Below are positions 27,901-42,900 of a DNA stretch of 64,000 nucleotides, in pieces (position 1 is the stretch's first letter; each line of letters starts with the position of its first letter). A model generated the notes under the pieces. It was not told the origin of the DNA. It did no database searches and saw only the letters and a program-made list of their open reading frames with translations. Source of the DNA: F0422 sp003992255 (lineage in GTDB: Bacteria > Bacillota > Negativicutes > Veillonellales > Veillonellaceae); the NCBI RefSeq assembly GCF_003992255.1, contig NZ_RQVA01000010.1, forward strand, positions 17,808 to 81,807. Reading direction: 5' to 3'. A program made the translations under genes and the position numbers.

Positions 27901-30900
27901 AAAGACCCTGTAACAGGAAAAGCAGCGGTTAACGTTTCTGACCTTAAGAAGACATCCGATGCAAGTATTGCTAAAGCAGTGGAAGATTCCACAAACAAAG
28001 GCATGAAATACGCAGGGGATAACTACAAAGCAGCAGAAGGTACAACAGCTGAGCAAAATGGTATCACTAAGAAATTAGGAGAACAATTGCAAATCCTTGG
28101 CGGTGCGCAAGGAACATTGACCGAAAACAACATCGGCGTTAATGCTGTCGGTGGCAAGTTGAAAGTCCAATTAGCAGAATCTTTAACAGGTATCAATTCC
28201 ATTGCAGGTAAAGGTACAAGCCCATTAACAATTTCCAATGGTGGTACAACATTGACTATCAATGCACCAGAAGGAACAAAACCTGGCACAATTTCCGTGG
28301 GTGGTGCAAAAGTTACTGGTGTGGCAAATGGTGAAGCAGAAACAGATGCTGTTAACGTGAGCCAATTGAAAGCAGTAGCAAGCAAAGAACTTCACATCAA
28401 ACCAACAACAGATAAAGAAACATATACTGTAGATGAAAATGGTGATGTAACATTAACCTACGTAAATGGTAACGGTGAGACAGTAGCTAATACAAAAGCA
28501 GTCATCTCTGGAGTAGCGAAAAATGACTTGTCCAACATCACAGATGGTGGTAAAAAAGTTATCACTGGCTTAGGAACAGAAATTACAGCAGGCGAACGTG
28601 TTACAGTAGGAGCACCTACCGAAGACCCTAAAACAGGTAAGAAAACATATACTATTTCTGCAGATAAACAAGTGGAATCTGTTACTAAAGCAGATGCTGA
28701 AACTGGTGATGAAAATATCGCTACTGTAACAATGATGGATGGTACAACAGATAAAACAGCCAATGCTCGTTATGGTGTAGGCGTGTCTAAAAAAGCAGTA
28801 GCTAATATCGCTAAAGATGCTATTGGAGTAACAAGTGGTTCAGACAATGTTACTGTTACACCAGATACAACTACTACACCTGGTAAAACGATTTACAAAG
28901 TATCCGTAGCTAAAACAAAATTAGCAGCTGGTACAAATACAAATGTTGAAGGTGAAGGTACAGAAGCTAAGCCATACAAAGTTAATGTAGCAGGCAATTT
29001 AACTCAAATTACATCCATTACTAATACAGATGGCACTGGCAAATTGACATTCGATAACAATGGTGTTGTGAAAGTAGATGGAGATCATCCAGTATCTATC
29101 GATGGCAAACAAGGTCAAATTACTGGCTTACAAAATACAACCCTAACTGCCGCAGATTTTGCTAAGGCTAATCGTGCAGCTACGGAAGAACAATTAAAAG
29201 CGGTAAAAGACATTGCTGATGCAGCGTCTACAACAGATTATCGTTTAATTGCAAATCCAGTAGAAGGTAGCAATGGTGCGTATAAAGTAGATAACGGAAC
29301 CATTTCTTTAAAAGTTAAAAATACTAAACAAGCTGATAGTACTCCTGAAACGATTACTATTAACGATGTGGCATCAAAAGAAGCATTAGATACTGTAAAA
29401 GCAAATCAATGGGATTTAGCAGTTAGCAATGGTACTGTTACAAATAAAGTAGAACCACAAGCAACTGGCACAGAAGGCGAAAACAAACGTATCGTCTTAA
29501 AAGGTGAAGATGGTGTTACTGTTAAGCAAAAAAATGGTGTCATTACAATCGGTGCTCAAAAAGGCATAGATAACGATACGATCACAACTGTGAAATCTAG
29601 CGATGGTACAATTTCTGTTGGTACTGTAGATGGAAATACACATGCATATGATGTGAAAGTCAATGCTCAAAAACTTGGAGAAGCGCAAGCTTTAATCTTC
29701 GTAGATGACAAAGGTAAACAAGTATTTAAACAACTAGATGGTACTTTCAAAAATGCAGATGGCACTAAGTATGAAGGCACTGTACATACGAAAGTAAATA
29801 CAGCAGCACCGCAACGTGTAGACAACGTTGGTTCTGCAATTGACGGAGCAAAAGTAACTACTGATGCAGGTCAAGAAAAACCAAATGCAACCTACTTAGA
29901 AAAACTAGAAGTTGCAGCAAAAGATCCTGTAACAGGAAAAGCAGCAGTTAATGTATCTGACTTAAAACAAGCATCCGATGCAAGTATCGCTAAAGCAGTC
30001 ACTGATGCTACAAACAAAGGCATGAAATATGCTGGGGATAACTACAAAGCGGCGACTGCTACAGAAGCTGAGCAAAATGGTATCACTAAGAAATTAGGAG
30101 AACAATTGCAAATCCTTGGCGGTGCGAAAGGCACATTGACTAACAACAACATCGGCGTTATTGCAGAAGACGGCGCGTTGAAAGTCAAATTAGCAGAATC
30201 TTTAACAGGCATCAATTCCATTGCGGGTAAAGGTACAAGCCCATTAACAATTTCCAATGGTGGTACAACATTGACTATCAATGCACCAGAAGGAACAAAA
30301 CCTGGCACAATCTCCGTTGGTGGTGCAAAAATCACTGATGTGGCAGAAGGTACGGATCCTAAGGATGCGGTTAATGTATCTCAATTAACAAAATCTGTAG
30401 CTGACTTGAAAGCAAACCTTGGTTGGTACGCAACTTCTGATGTGGTAGATGGTGGTGAACAAGCCACAGGTTCTAACCCAACATCCGAACATGTTACAAA
30501 CGATAATGAAGTAGCTTTCATCGCTGGTAAAAACTTAAAAATCAAACAAGATGGCAGAAACTTCACATATAGCCTAAACGATTCTATTACTAAGTTGTCG
30601 AAAGTAGAAGTGACAAAAGATGGAGAAGGCACGACGACTATTACTCCTGGTAAAGTGACAACTACTGACGGTACAACAACGACGGTAACAGGTCCAGAGG
30701 GCATCACAATTAAGCCGTCCGCAGGTACGACAACAACAGTTTCCTTGACGAAAGATGGCTTAGATAATGGCGGTAATAAAATTACCAATGTATCTAAAGG
30801 CGTAGGTGATTCTGATGCTGTTAACGTAAAACAATTGAACGATGAAGTTGGCAAAGCGAAAACAACTGTAACGGTTAATAATGAAGGTAAAGATGCAAAC

Positions 30901-33900
30901 AAAAATCTTTCCTTAACTACAACTGCAGCAACTGATGGACATACTAACTATGATGTTCGTTTAGCGGACAAAGTGACATTAGGCACTGAAACAGCTAAAC
31001 AAGTGACAATGGATGGTACAGCTGGTACTATCACAGCGGGCACTGGCACTAACATTGTGAAAGTTGATGGATCTAAAGGTCAATTGACAGCGGCAGGCGT
31101 TGTCGTAGGTAACCAAACGCTGAATCCAATTGCGGCGAAACCAACAGATGGTGTAACTCCAGCAGCCGAAACTGGCAACTATATAACAGGTCTTGGTAAC
31201 ACAACATGGAATGTAACTAACCCAACCTATGTATCTGGACGTGCAGCGACAGAAGATCAGTTGAAAGCAGTTAACGACGAAGTGAACAACAAAGCAGATA
31301 AAACTGCATTGTGGGACTTGGCGGTTAAAAAAGATGGTGTTACTACCAATGTAACTCCACAAGCTGGTGCACAAGCAACAGATAACAAACGAATTACTAT
31401 CGAAGGTAAAGATGGTGTTAACGTAGAAAATAGCAATGGTGTTATTACAATCAGTGCACCAAAAGGCACAGATAATGATACGATTACAACTGTGGAATCT
31501 ACTGATAAAACTGTTGATGTAACAAAAGTAGGCAACAATGAACATGCTTATAACTTGGCAGTGAATAAGCAAGCTGTAGTAGATGGTGCTCAATTACCTG
31601 TTGTATATACAACAAAAGATGGTAAAAAAGTGACTATCGACAAAGATGGTAAATTCCATACGGTAGATAATCCTACGGTAGAAGTAAAACCAGAAGACGT
31701 AGAAACACGTATTCAATCTGCTGCAAAAAATACAACAGCTGGAGATACAATCCTTAATAACGTAGGCTCTGCGATTGCAAATACAAAAGTTCCAGAAGGT
31801 ACAGGAACTAAACAAAATCCATCATTCTTAGAACGTTTGGAAGAAGCTGCAAAATCGACAAACCATCCAAATGCAGCGGTTAATGTATCTGACCTTAAAA
31901 ATACAGCTGATGCAGTGATTGGAAAAGTAACAGATACAGGCATGAAATACGGTGCGAACCTTCCTGCGACAGCTGGTGGAAAAGATGTTGTCACAAACAA
32001 ACTTGGCTCTACAGTGAAGATTGTGGGTACTGCTAATTTAAAAAATGCTACTGATGCAGACAAACAATACGATGGTAACAACGTAATCACAACAGTTAGT
32101 CAAGATGCTACTGGCGACACTACTGTGACTGTGAAGTTGAATAAAGATTTAACATCTAAATCCTTAACAACAAATACAGTAACTGTGAAAGGCGAACCAG
32201 GCGCTAACGGTCAAGACGGCAAAGATGCAGTCGTGACTGTAGGTGAAAAAGGTGAACCAGGTGCTGAAGGTAAAGAAGGTAAACCAGGTTCTAACGGTAC
32301 TATTGGCGTGAACGGTAAAGATGGTTCTGCGGTTGTGATCAACGGTAAAGATGGCACAATTGGCTTAACTGGTCCTAAAGGTGCTGACGGACAACCAGGC
32401 AAATCTATCAAAATTGGTATGAAAGATGGCTACGATGGTGCAGACGGTACAGATGGTGTTCCAGGCGTTCGTGGTGCGAAAGGTGTTGACGGCAAAGATG
32501 GTATCACTCGTATCGTATATACAGAAGGCGGTAAAGAACATCAAGTAGCTACGATGGATGACGGCTTACAATTTACTGGTAATAACTCTGACACTGTGAA
32601 CAAACATCGCTTGAACACATTGGTGAACGTCGTTGGTGAAGGTGTGACTAAGGAAGCTGCGAAAACATTTGAGTCTGCTACTGGTAACATCTTAGTAGAT
32701 GCTGATGGCAAAACAACATTAACTGTAAAAATGAACAAAAACCTTGCTAACATCAGCAGCATTACTAATGGTGCAAACTCTGGCAAAGTTGAGTTCCAAG
32801 ACAATGGTGTAACTACTTTCAGTAGCGGTAACAACGGCGCTGGCGGTACAGACAAAGTTGTGACTATTAACGGTAAAGAAGGTACTGTTAATGCAACGAC
32901 TAAGGTAATAGCAGCAGGCATTGTAGTAGGCAACCAAACGTTAAATCCAATTGTGGCGAACCCAACAGATGGTGTAACTCCAGCAGCCGAAACTGGCAAC
33001 TATGTAACAGGTCTTGGTAACACAACATGGACTGTGGCTAACCCAACTTATGTATCTGGTCGTGCAGCGACAGAAGATCAGTTGAAAGTAGTTAACGAGG
33101 AAGTGAACAACAAAGCAGATAAAACTGCATTGTGGGACTTGGCGGTTAACAATGGAACAACGACGGATAAAGTAGATCCAAAATCTACGAACGTAGCAGG
33201 TGAAAATAAACGTATTACTATCCAAGGTAGTGGTGCCGTTAAAGTAACGCAAAAAGATGGTGTTATTACCATCGGTGCTGAAAAAGGCGCAGATAATGAT
33301 ACCATTACGACAGTGACATCTACAGATGAAAGTGTATTGACTGCCGAGGACACACCATCAAATGGTAACCATGCATACGCTTTAACAATCAACAAACAAG
33401 CTGTAGTTAACGGTGCTCAATTACCTGTTGTATATACAACAAAAGATGGTAAAAAAGTGACTATCGACAAAGATGGTAAATTCCATACGGTAGATAATTC
33501 TACGGTAGAGGTAAAACCAGAAGATGTAGAAACACGTATTCAATCTGCTGCCAAAGATACAACAAAAGGAGATACAATCCTTAATAACGTAGGCTCTGCG
33601 ATTGCCAATACAAAAGTTCCAGAAGGTGCAGGAACTAAACAAAATCCATCATTCTTAGAACGTTTGGAAGAAGCTGCAAAATCGACAAACCATCCAAATG
33701 CAGCGGTTAATGTATCTGACCTTAAAAATACAGCTGATGCAGTGATTGGAAAAGTAACAGATACAGGCATGAAATACGGTGCGAACCTTCCTGCCACAGC
33801 AGGTGGAAATAATGTTGTTACTAACAAACTTGGCTCTATTGTGAATATCGTAGGTACGGCAGACGTAGCGAATGCGACAGAAGCAGATAAGCAATATGAC

Positions 33901-36900
33901 GGCAACAACGTAGTAACATCTATTGCTCAAGATACTGACGGCAACACAACAGTCACTGTGAAGTTGAACAAAGATTTAACATCTAAATCCTTAACAACAA
34001 ATACAGTAACTGTGAAAGGCGAACCAGGCGCTAACGGTCAAGACGGCAAAGATGCAGTAGTGACTGTGGGTGAAAAAGGTGAAAAAGGTGCCGAAGGCAA
34101 ACCAGGTAAAGATGGTTCTAACGGTACTATCGGTGTAAATGGTAAAGACGGCTCTGCAGTTGTCATCAACGGTAAAGATGGCTCTATCGGATTGAACGGT
34201 AAAGATGGTAAGAACGGTCTTTCCATTAAAGGTGACAAAGGTGTAGTCGGTGTAGACGGTACAGATGGCGCTAATGGCAAAGACGGCATGACTCGTATCG
34301 TATATGAAACGAAACATACAGATCCTAAAACAGGCACAGAAACAACTGTGACACATCAAGTAGCTACGATGGATGATGGCTTACGTTTCACTGGTAACAA
34401 TTCCGGTACAGAAAACAAACATAAGCTAAATACATTAGTAAACATCGTTGGTGAAGGTGTAACTAAGGAAGCAGTTAACACATTTGAGTCTGCTACTGGT
34501 AACATCTTAGTACAAGCCGATGGCAACTCCACATTGACTGTAAAAATGAACAAAAACCTTGCTAACATCAGCAGCATTACTAATGGTGCAAACTCTGGTA
34601 AAGTTGAGTTCGGTGCTAACGGCGTAACTACTTTCAGTAGTGGTGCAGCAACTGGTGATAAAGTTGTTACAATCAACGGTAAAGAAGGTACTGTTAATGC
34701 AACGACTAACGTAACAGCAGGTGGTGTGGTAGTAGGTAAACAATCTGTCACTCCAAGTACAACTGGCGTAGCTCCTACAACAGGTGCGACACCAACAGAA
34801 GGTAACTTTGTAACTGGTTTAGATAACAAAGAATGGAATGTAGCAAGTCCTAGCTATGTATCTGGTCGTGCAGCAACGGAAGATCAATTGAAAAAAATCT
34901 CCGATGCCATTACGGCTAAATCTGGTAGCGACTATCGTTTGGTGGTAAATCCAGCAGCTGGTTCTGAAGGTAAATACACAGTAGGCGATGACAATACTGT
35001 TAAGTTAACAGTAGAAGATGCTGCGGATGCTAATCATAAAACTGAAGTTACTATTGCAGGCATTGCTAAATCTAGTGATTTGTCAGACTTGAAATCCAAG
35101 GTAGACAACACCATTGCTCTGGGCGATGATACGGCAACTGGGTCAACAGCTGCTAAATCCTTAAAAGATGGTAACGTGAAATTCAACATCAAAGGTGATG
35201 GCAAATACATCAGTACAGCTGCTAAGGACGATGATGTAACGGTATCCTTGAACACGAAACAAGTGGCGCAAGACCAAGCCTTGATTTACGTAGATAACAC
35301 TGGTAAGCAAGTATTCAAACAACCAGATGGCACTTTCAAAGATGCAGATGGCAATAAGTATGAAGGTGATGTTCATACGAAAGTAAACACGCCAAATCCT
35401 AAACGTGTAGACAACGTAGGTTCTGCTGTTGATACAGCTGTGGTGAAAGATGCTGCCGGAGCAGTTAAAAACGATGCAACGTATTGGGAAAAATTAGATA
35501 AAGCCAACACAGACACACCAAACGCTGCGGTTAACGTATCTGACCTTAAGAAAAACTCTGATGCAGTGATTGGAAAAGTGACAGATACTGGAATGAAATA
35601 CGGCGCTAATCTTGCTGCAACAGCTGACGGTAAGAAGGTTGTCACAAACAAACTTGGCTCGACTGTACATATCTTAGGCTCTTCCAATGCTACATCTGAT
35701 GAAGGTTACAATGATGAAAACGTAGTGACTACCATCGGTCAAGCTACTAATGGTGACACAACAGTGACTGTGAAGCTGAAAAAAGATTTAAAATCTGAAT
35801 CCTTAACAACGAATACAGTGATTGTAAAAGGCGAACCAGGTGGCAATGGTCAAAGCAAAGATGCTGTAGTGACTGTTGGTGAAAAAGGTGAACCAGGCGC
35901 AGATGGCCAAGATGGTAAACCAGGTTCTGACGGTACTATCGGCGTGAATGGTAAAGACGGTGCCTCTGTTATCATCAAAGGTAAAGATGGCACAATCGGC
36001 TTAACTGGTCCTAAAGGTGCAGATGGTCAACCAGGCAAATCCATCAATATTGGTGTAAAACCTGGCTATGATCATGACAATGATGATAATACTCCAGATG
36101 TACGTGGTAAATATGGTGTAGACGGTTCTGATGGTAAGGACGGTATCAACCGTATTGTATATACAACAAAAGTTATCGACCCTACTACAAACACAGAAAA
36201 AGAAGTGGAACACCAAGTAGCGACTATGGACGACGGCATGAAATATGGCGGCGACAACTATAAACCAGCTACCGATGCAGCAGCTGAACAAAATGTAATC
36301 GCTAAGAAATTGAACAACCGTTTAGACATCGTTGGTGGCGCAGACAAAGATAAATTGACTGACAAGAACATCGGTGTCAATGCAGAAGGTGGTAAGTTAA
36401 AAGTTCAATTAGCTAGCGATTTAACAGGCATCAATTCCATCACTGGCAAAGGGACAAGCCCATTAACTATTTCTAATGGTGGTACAACTATCACGGTGAA
36501 TGGATCAACGACAAAAGATGTGAATGGTGTGGCGACTCCAGTACCAGGTAATATCTCTGTTGGTGGCGTACAAATTAAAGGCGTAGCTGACGGTACAGAG
36601 GATACAGATGCTGTTAACCTAAGCCAATTGAAAAAAGTTGTGGCATCAAATGGTTCTACTGAAAAAGTGAAAGCTTCTACAGCAGACAATAATATTGCTA
36701 CTGTGACTCAAAGTGATAATGCAGCATACGGTTTACCTAACAATGAATACGTAGTGTCTGTAACGAAAGAGGCTGTAGCGAATGTAGCGAAAGATACAGT
36801 GGTTGTGGAATCTGCCTCTGCGAATGTAACTGTAACGCCAGACAAAACAGCAACTGGTAAGGTGACTTATAAAGTAGCTGTGAAAGAAAGCAACTTGGCG

Positions 36901-39900
36901 AATGGTACGAATACAACAGTATCTGGCACAGGTACACAAGATGACCCATATAAAGTGAACGTAGAAGGGGCTATCACTAAGATTACATCCATCACTAACG
37001 AAGCAGGTAATGGCAAAGTTGAGTTCGGTGCTGACGGTGTAACTACTTTCAGTAGTGGCAACAATGGTGCTGGTGGTACAGACAAAGTTGTTACTATCAA
37101 CGGTAAAGACGGCAAGGTAACGACTGGAGAATCTGTTCTTGATACAACAGGCTTGACTGTAAAAGATGGCACTAAGGAAACGACGGTGTCTAAGGCAGGT
37201 ACTGTTGTCAAAGAAGGTGCTAATGAATCTAAAGTGACTAGTACAGGTGCTACTTTCACAGATGGTACGAAGACAACTAGCGTGGCACCGACAGTAGTTC
37301 GTGTGAACGGTACGAATGGTGCAAATGGTACAGTGACTGACGGTGTAGTGATTGGTAAACAATCTGTCACTCCAGTAGAAACTGTCCCTACAGCAGGTAA
37401 GGTTATCACTCCGGAAGAAGGAAACTACATCACTGGTTTGGATAACAAAGCTTGGGATGTAACAAATCCAACATTTGTATCTGGCAGAGCAGCTACAGAA
37501 GATCAATTGAAATCTGCCACTACTGGTTTAGTGGACAAAGGTTTAGTCTTTGATGCAAACACTGGTGGAGCGAAAACAAATAAACTTGGCTCTACTGTGA
37601 AAATCCAAGGCACTGCGGAAATTCCAGCAGGTGCTACGGATGCTGATAAAAACTATGATGGTAAAAACGTATTAACATCCATTGAACAAGATACGGCTAC
37701 TGGTAACACAACAGTCACTGTGAAGTTGAACAAAGATTTAACATCTAAATCCTTAACAACAAATACAGTAACTGTAAAAGGTGACCCTGGCACTAACGGT
37801 CAAGACGGCAAAGATGCAGTAGTGACTGTAGGTGAAAAAGGTGCAGATGGTAAACCAGGTTCTAACGGTACTATCGGCGTGAATGGTAAAAACGGCTCTG
37901 CAGTTGTGATCAACGGTAAAGACGGCACAATCGGCTTAACTGGTCCTAAAGGTGCTGACGGACAACCAGGCAAATCCATTAACATTGGCATGAAAGATGG
38001 CTATAACACAGATGGAGCAAATGGCGTTCGTGGTGAAAAAGGTGTGGACGGCCAAGACGGCATCACTCGTATCGTATACACAGAAGGCGGTAAAGAACAT
38101 CAAGTAGCTACGATGGACGACGGCTTACGTTTCACTGGTAACAATTCCGGTACAGAAAACAAACATAAGCTAAATACATTAGTGAACATCGTTGGTGAAG
38201 GTGTTACAAAAGAACAAGTAGATGGATTCCAATCTGCAAGTGGCAATATCTTAGTACAAGCAGATGGCAACTCCACATTGACTGTAAAAATGAACAAAAA
38301 CCTTGCTAACATCAGCAGCATTACTAATGGTGCAAACTCTGGCAAAGTTGAGTTCAAAGACAATGGTGTAACTACTTTCAGTAGTGGCAACAACGGCACT
38401 GGTGGTACAGATAAAGTTGTAACTATCAACGGCAAAGATGGTACTGTTAATGCAATGACTAACGTAACAGCAGGTGGTGTGGTAGTAGGTAAACAATCTG
38501 TCAGTCCAAGTACAACTGGTGTAGCTCCTACAACTGGTGGTATACCAACAGAAGGCAACTTCGTAACAGGTCTTGCAAATAAAGATTGGAATGTAGCAAC
38601 TCCAACATTTGTATCTGGTCGTGCAGCGACAGAAGATCAGTTGAAAAAAATCTCCGAAGCTATTACGGCTAAATCTGGCAGTGACTATCGTTTAGTGGCA
38701 AATCCAGCAACTGGATCTGATGGTAAATACACAGCAGATAATGATGGTAATATTAGCTTAACTGTACAAGATGCAGCAAATCCGAATAGTACAAATACAG
38801 TCACTATTACAGATGTAGCTAAAAAATCTGATTTAGATATTGTAAAAGGTCAAGTAGGAAATACAATTTCTCTTGGCGATGATACAACTGGTACAACAAC
38901 GGCTAAATCCTTAACAGCTGGTGATGTGAAGTTCAACATCAAGGGTGATACAAACTACATCAGTACAGCTGCTAATGGCGATGATGTAACCGTATCCTTG
39001 AACACGAAACAAGTGGCGCAAGATCAAGCCTTGATTTACGTAGATAACGCTGGTAACCAAGTATTCAAACAACCTGATGGCACTTTCAAAAATGCAGATG
39101 GTACAACGTATGCTGGTGATGTTCATACGAAAGTAAACACGCCAGATCCTAAACGTGTAGATAACGTAGGTTCTGCTATTGACGGAGTAAAAGTAACTAC
39201 TGCGGAAGGTCAAGAAAAACCAAATGCAACCTACTTAGAAAAACTAGAAGTTGCGGCGAAAGACCCTGTAACAGGAAAATCTGCAGTTAACGTATCTGAC
39301 CTTAAAAATGCTTCTGATGCAAGTATTGCTAAAGCAGTTACTGATGCTACAGATAAAGGCATGAAATACGGTGCGAACCTTTCTGCTAAAGAAGGTGGAG
39401 AGAAGGTTGTCAAAAACAAACTTGGCACTACTGTACATATCTTAGGCTCTTCCAATGCCACATCTGATGAAGGTTACAACGATGAAAACGTAGTAACAAC
39501 TATCGGTCAAGATGCAGCAACTGGTGATACAACTGTCACAGTGAAGTTGAAAAAAGATTTAAAATCTGAATCCTTAACAACGAACACAGTGATTGTAAAA
39601 GGTGAACCAGGTGGTAATGGTCAAACCAAAGATGCGGTAGTGACTGTCGGCGAAAAAGGTGAACCAGGTGTAGCAGGCAAAGATGGCAAACCAGGTTCTA
39701 ATGGTTCTATCGGCGTAAACGGTAAAGACGGTTCTGCAGTTGTGATCAATGGTAAAGACGGTTCTATCGGCATGAATGGTAAAGATGGTGCTAACGGTCT
39801 TATTATGAAAGGCGACAAAGGTGCAGTTGGTTTAGATGGCACAGATGGCGCTAATGGTAAAGACGGTATGACTCGTATCGTATATGAAACGAAACATACA

Positions 39901-42900
39901 GATCCTAACAATGCTGGTAAAGAAATCACAGTGAAACATGAAGTAGCTACGATGGACGACGGTCAAAAATACAGCGGTGATAACTACAAAGCAGCGACTG
40001 CAACCACAGCAGAAGCGAATGTGATCAACAAAAAATTAAACGAACGTTTAGAAATCGTTGGTGGCGCAGACAAAGCTAAATTGACTGACAACAACATCGG
40101 CGTGAACGCAGCAGATGGCAAGTTAAAAGTTCAATTAGGTAGCGAGTTAACGAGCATCAACTCCATTACTAATGGTGCAAACTCTGGTAAAGTTGAGTTC
40201 GGTGCTAATGGAGTAACTACTTTCAGTAGTGGTGCAGCCGCTGGTGATAAAACTGTGACAATCAACGGCAAAGAAGGTAAAGTGACTGTTGGTAACAACG
40301 GTAACCCAATTGCTATTGATGGTTCTGTAGGTGATATCACTGGTTTGACAAATACAACGTTAACAGGGCCAGACTTTGGTACTAAAGGTCGTGCGGCTAC
40401 GGAAGAACAGTTGAAATTAATCCAAGGTCAATTGGGTACTGGCAACTTGTCCTTCGGTGCTAACCTTCCTGCGAAAGCTGGTGGTAAAAAAGTCGTTGAA
40501 AATGCTCTTGGTTCCACTGTGAACATCGTTGGTACTGCAAATGTAACAGCAGATGACAACTACGATGGCAACAACGTAGTGACAACTGTTGAAAAAGGTA
40601 CTGATGGCAATAGCACGGTAACTATCAAGTTGAACAAAGACTTAACGTCTAAATCTGTAACAACTAACACGGTAACTGTAAAAGGTGAACCTGGCGCTAA
40701 CGGTCAAGACGGTAAAGATGCAGTAGTGACTGTCGGTGAAAAAGGTGCAGATGGTAAAGATGGCTCTAACGGTACTATCGGCGTAAACGGTAAAGACGGC
40801 TCTGCAGTTGTGATCAACGGCAAGGACGGCTCTATCGGTTTGACTGGCCCTAAAGGTGAAAATGGTAATAGTGTTGTCATCAATGGTAAAGATGGTAAAA
40901 TCGGCGCTAAAGGTGAAGATGGTAAATCTGTTGTCATCAACGGTAAAGACGGTACAATCGGCTTAACGGGTCCGAAAGGTGCTGATGGTGCACCAGGTAA
41001 ATCCTTAGATATCGGCATGAAAGATGGCTATAATGGTCAAGATGGTGCTGATGGAGTTCCAGGCGTTCGTGGTGAAAAAGGTGTTGACGGTAAAGACGGC
41101 ATCACTCGTATCGTATACACAACGAAAGAAGTTGACCCAGTAACGAAAGTTGAAAAAGTAGTAGAACGTCAAGTAGCTACTATGGACGACGGCTTACAAT
41201 TCACTGGTAATAACTCTGACACTGTGAATAAACATCGCTTGAACACATTGGTGAACATCGTTGGTGAAGGTGTTGCAAAAGAACAAGTAGATGGATTCAA
41301 ATCTGCAAGTGGTAACATCTTAGTCGCAGCTAATGGCACAACAACATTAACTGTAAAAATGAACAAAAACCTTGCTAATATCAACAGCATTACTAATGGT
41401 GCGAACTCTGGCAAAGTTGAGTTCGGTGCAGATGGAGCAACTACTTTCAGTAGCGGAACAACTGGCGATAAAACTGTTACAATCAACGGTAAAGATGGCA
41501 AGGTAACGACTGGCGAATCTACTCTAGATACAACAGGATTGACTGTAAAAGATGGCACTAAGGAAACGAAAGTAACTAATGCAGGTACTGTTGTCAAAGA
41601 CGGTGCTAACGAATCTAAAGTGACTAGCGCAGGTGCTACTTTCACAGATGGTGCAAACACAACTAGCGTGGCACCGACAGTAGTTCGTGTGAACGGTATG
41701 AATGGCACAGATGGCACAGTGACTAACGGCGTAGTGATTGGTAAACAATCTGTGACACCAGTAGAAACTGTTCCTACACCAGGTAAAGTTATCGCACCAG
41801 AAGAAGGCAACTTCATCACTGGTTTAGATAACAAAGCTTGGGATGTAACAAATCCAACATTTGTATCTGGTCGTGCGGCTACAGAAGATCAATTGAAATC
41901 TGCTACCACAGGTTTAGTGGATAAAGGCTTAATCTTCGATGCTAATACTGGCGGGGCGAAAACAAATAAACTTGGCTCTACTGTGAAAATCCAAGGTACT
42001 GCGGAAATTCCAGCAGGTGCTACGGATGCAGATAAAAACTATGATGGTAAAAACGTATTAACATCTATCGAACAAGATCCAACTACTGGCAACACAACGG
42101 TAACTGTGAAATTGAACAAAGATTTAACATCTAAATCTGTAACAACTAACACGGTAACTGTAAAAGGTGAACCTGGCGCTAACGGTCAAGACGGCAAAGA
42201 TGCAGTAGTGACTGTGGGTGAAAAAGGTGAACCAGGTGCCGAAGGCAAACAAGGTAAACCAGGTTCTGACGGTGTTATCGGCGTAAACGGTAAAGACGGA
42301 TCTGCAGTTGTGATCAACGGCAAAGACGGATCTATCGGCATGAATGGCAAAGATGGTGCTAACGGCCTTACTATGAAAGGCGACAAAGGTGCAGTTGGTT
42401 TAGACGGCACAGATGGCGCTAATGGTAAAGACGGTATGACTCGTATCGTATATGAAACGAAACATACAGATCCTAATAATGCTGGTAAAGAAATCACAGT
42501 GAAACATGAAGTAGCTACGATGGACGACGGTCAAAAATACAGCGGTGATAACTATGAAGCAGCGACTGGAACCAAAGCTGAAGCGAATGTGATCAACAAA
42601 AAACTAAACGAACGTTTAGAAATCGTTGGTGGCGCAGCTAAAGACAAATTGACTGACAACAACATCGGCGTCAATGCAGATGGTGGCAAGTTAAAAGTTC
42701 AATTAGCAAGCGAGTTAACAAGCATCAACTCCATTACTAATGGTGCAAACTCTGGTAAAGTTGAGTTCGGTGCTAATGGCGTAACTACTTTCAGTAGCGG
42801 CGCAGCAGCTGGTGATAAAACTGTCACAATCGATGGTAAAGCAGGTAAAGTCACTGTTGGTAACAACGGTAACCCAATTGCTATTGATGGTTCTATCGGA

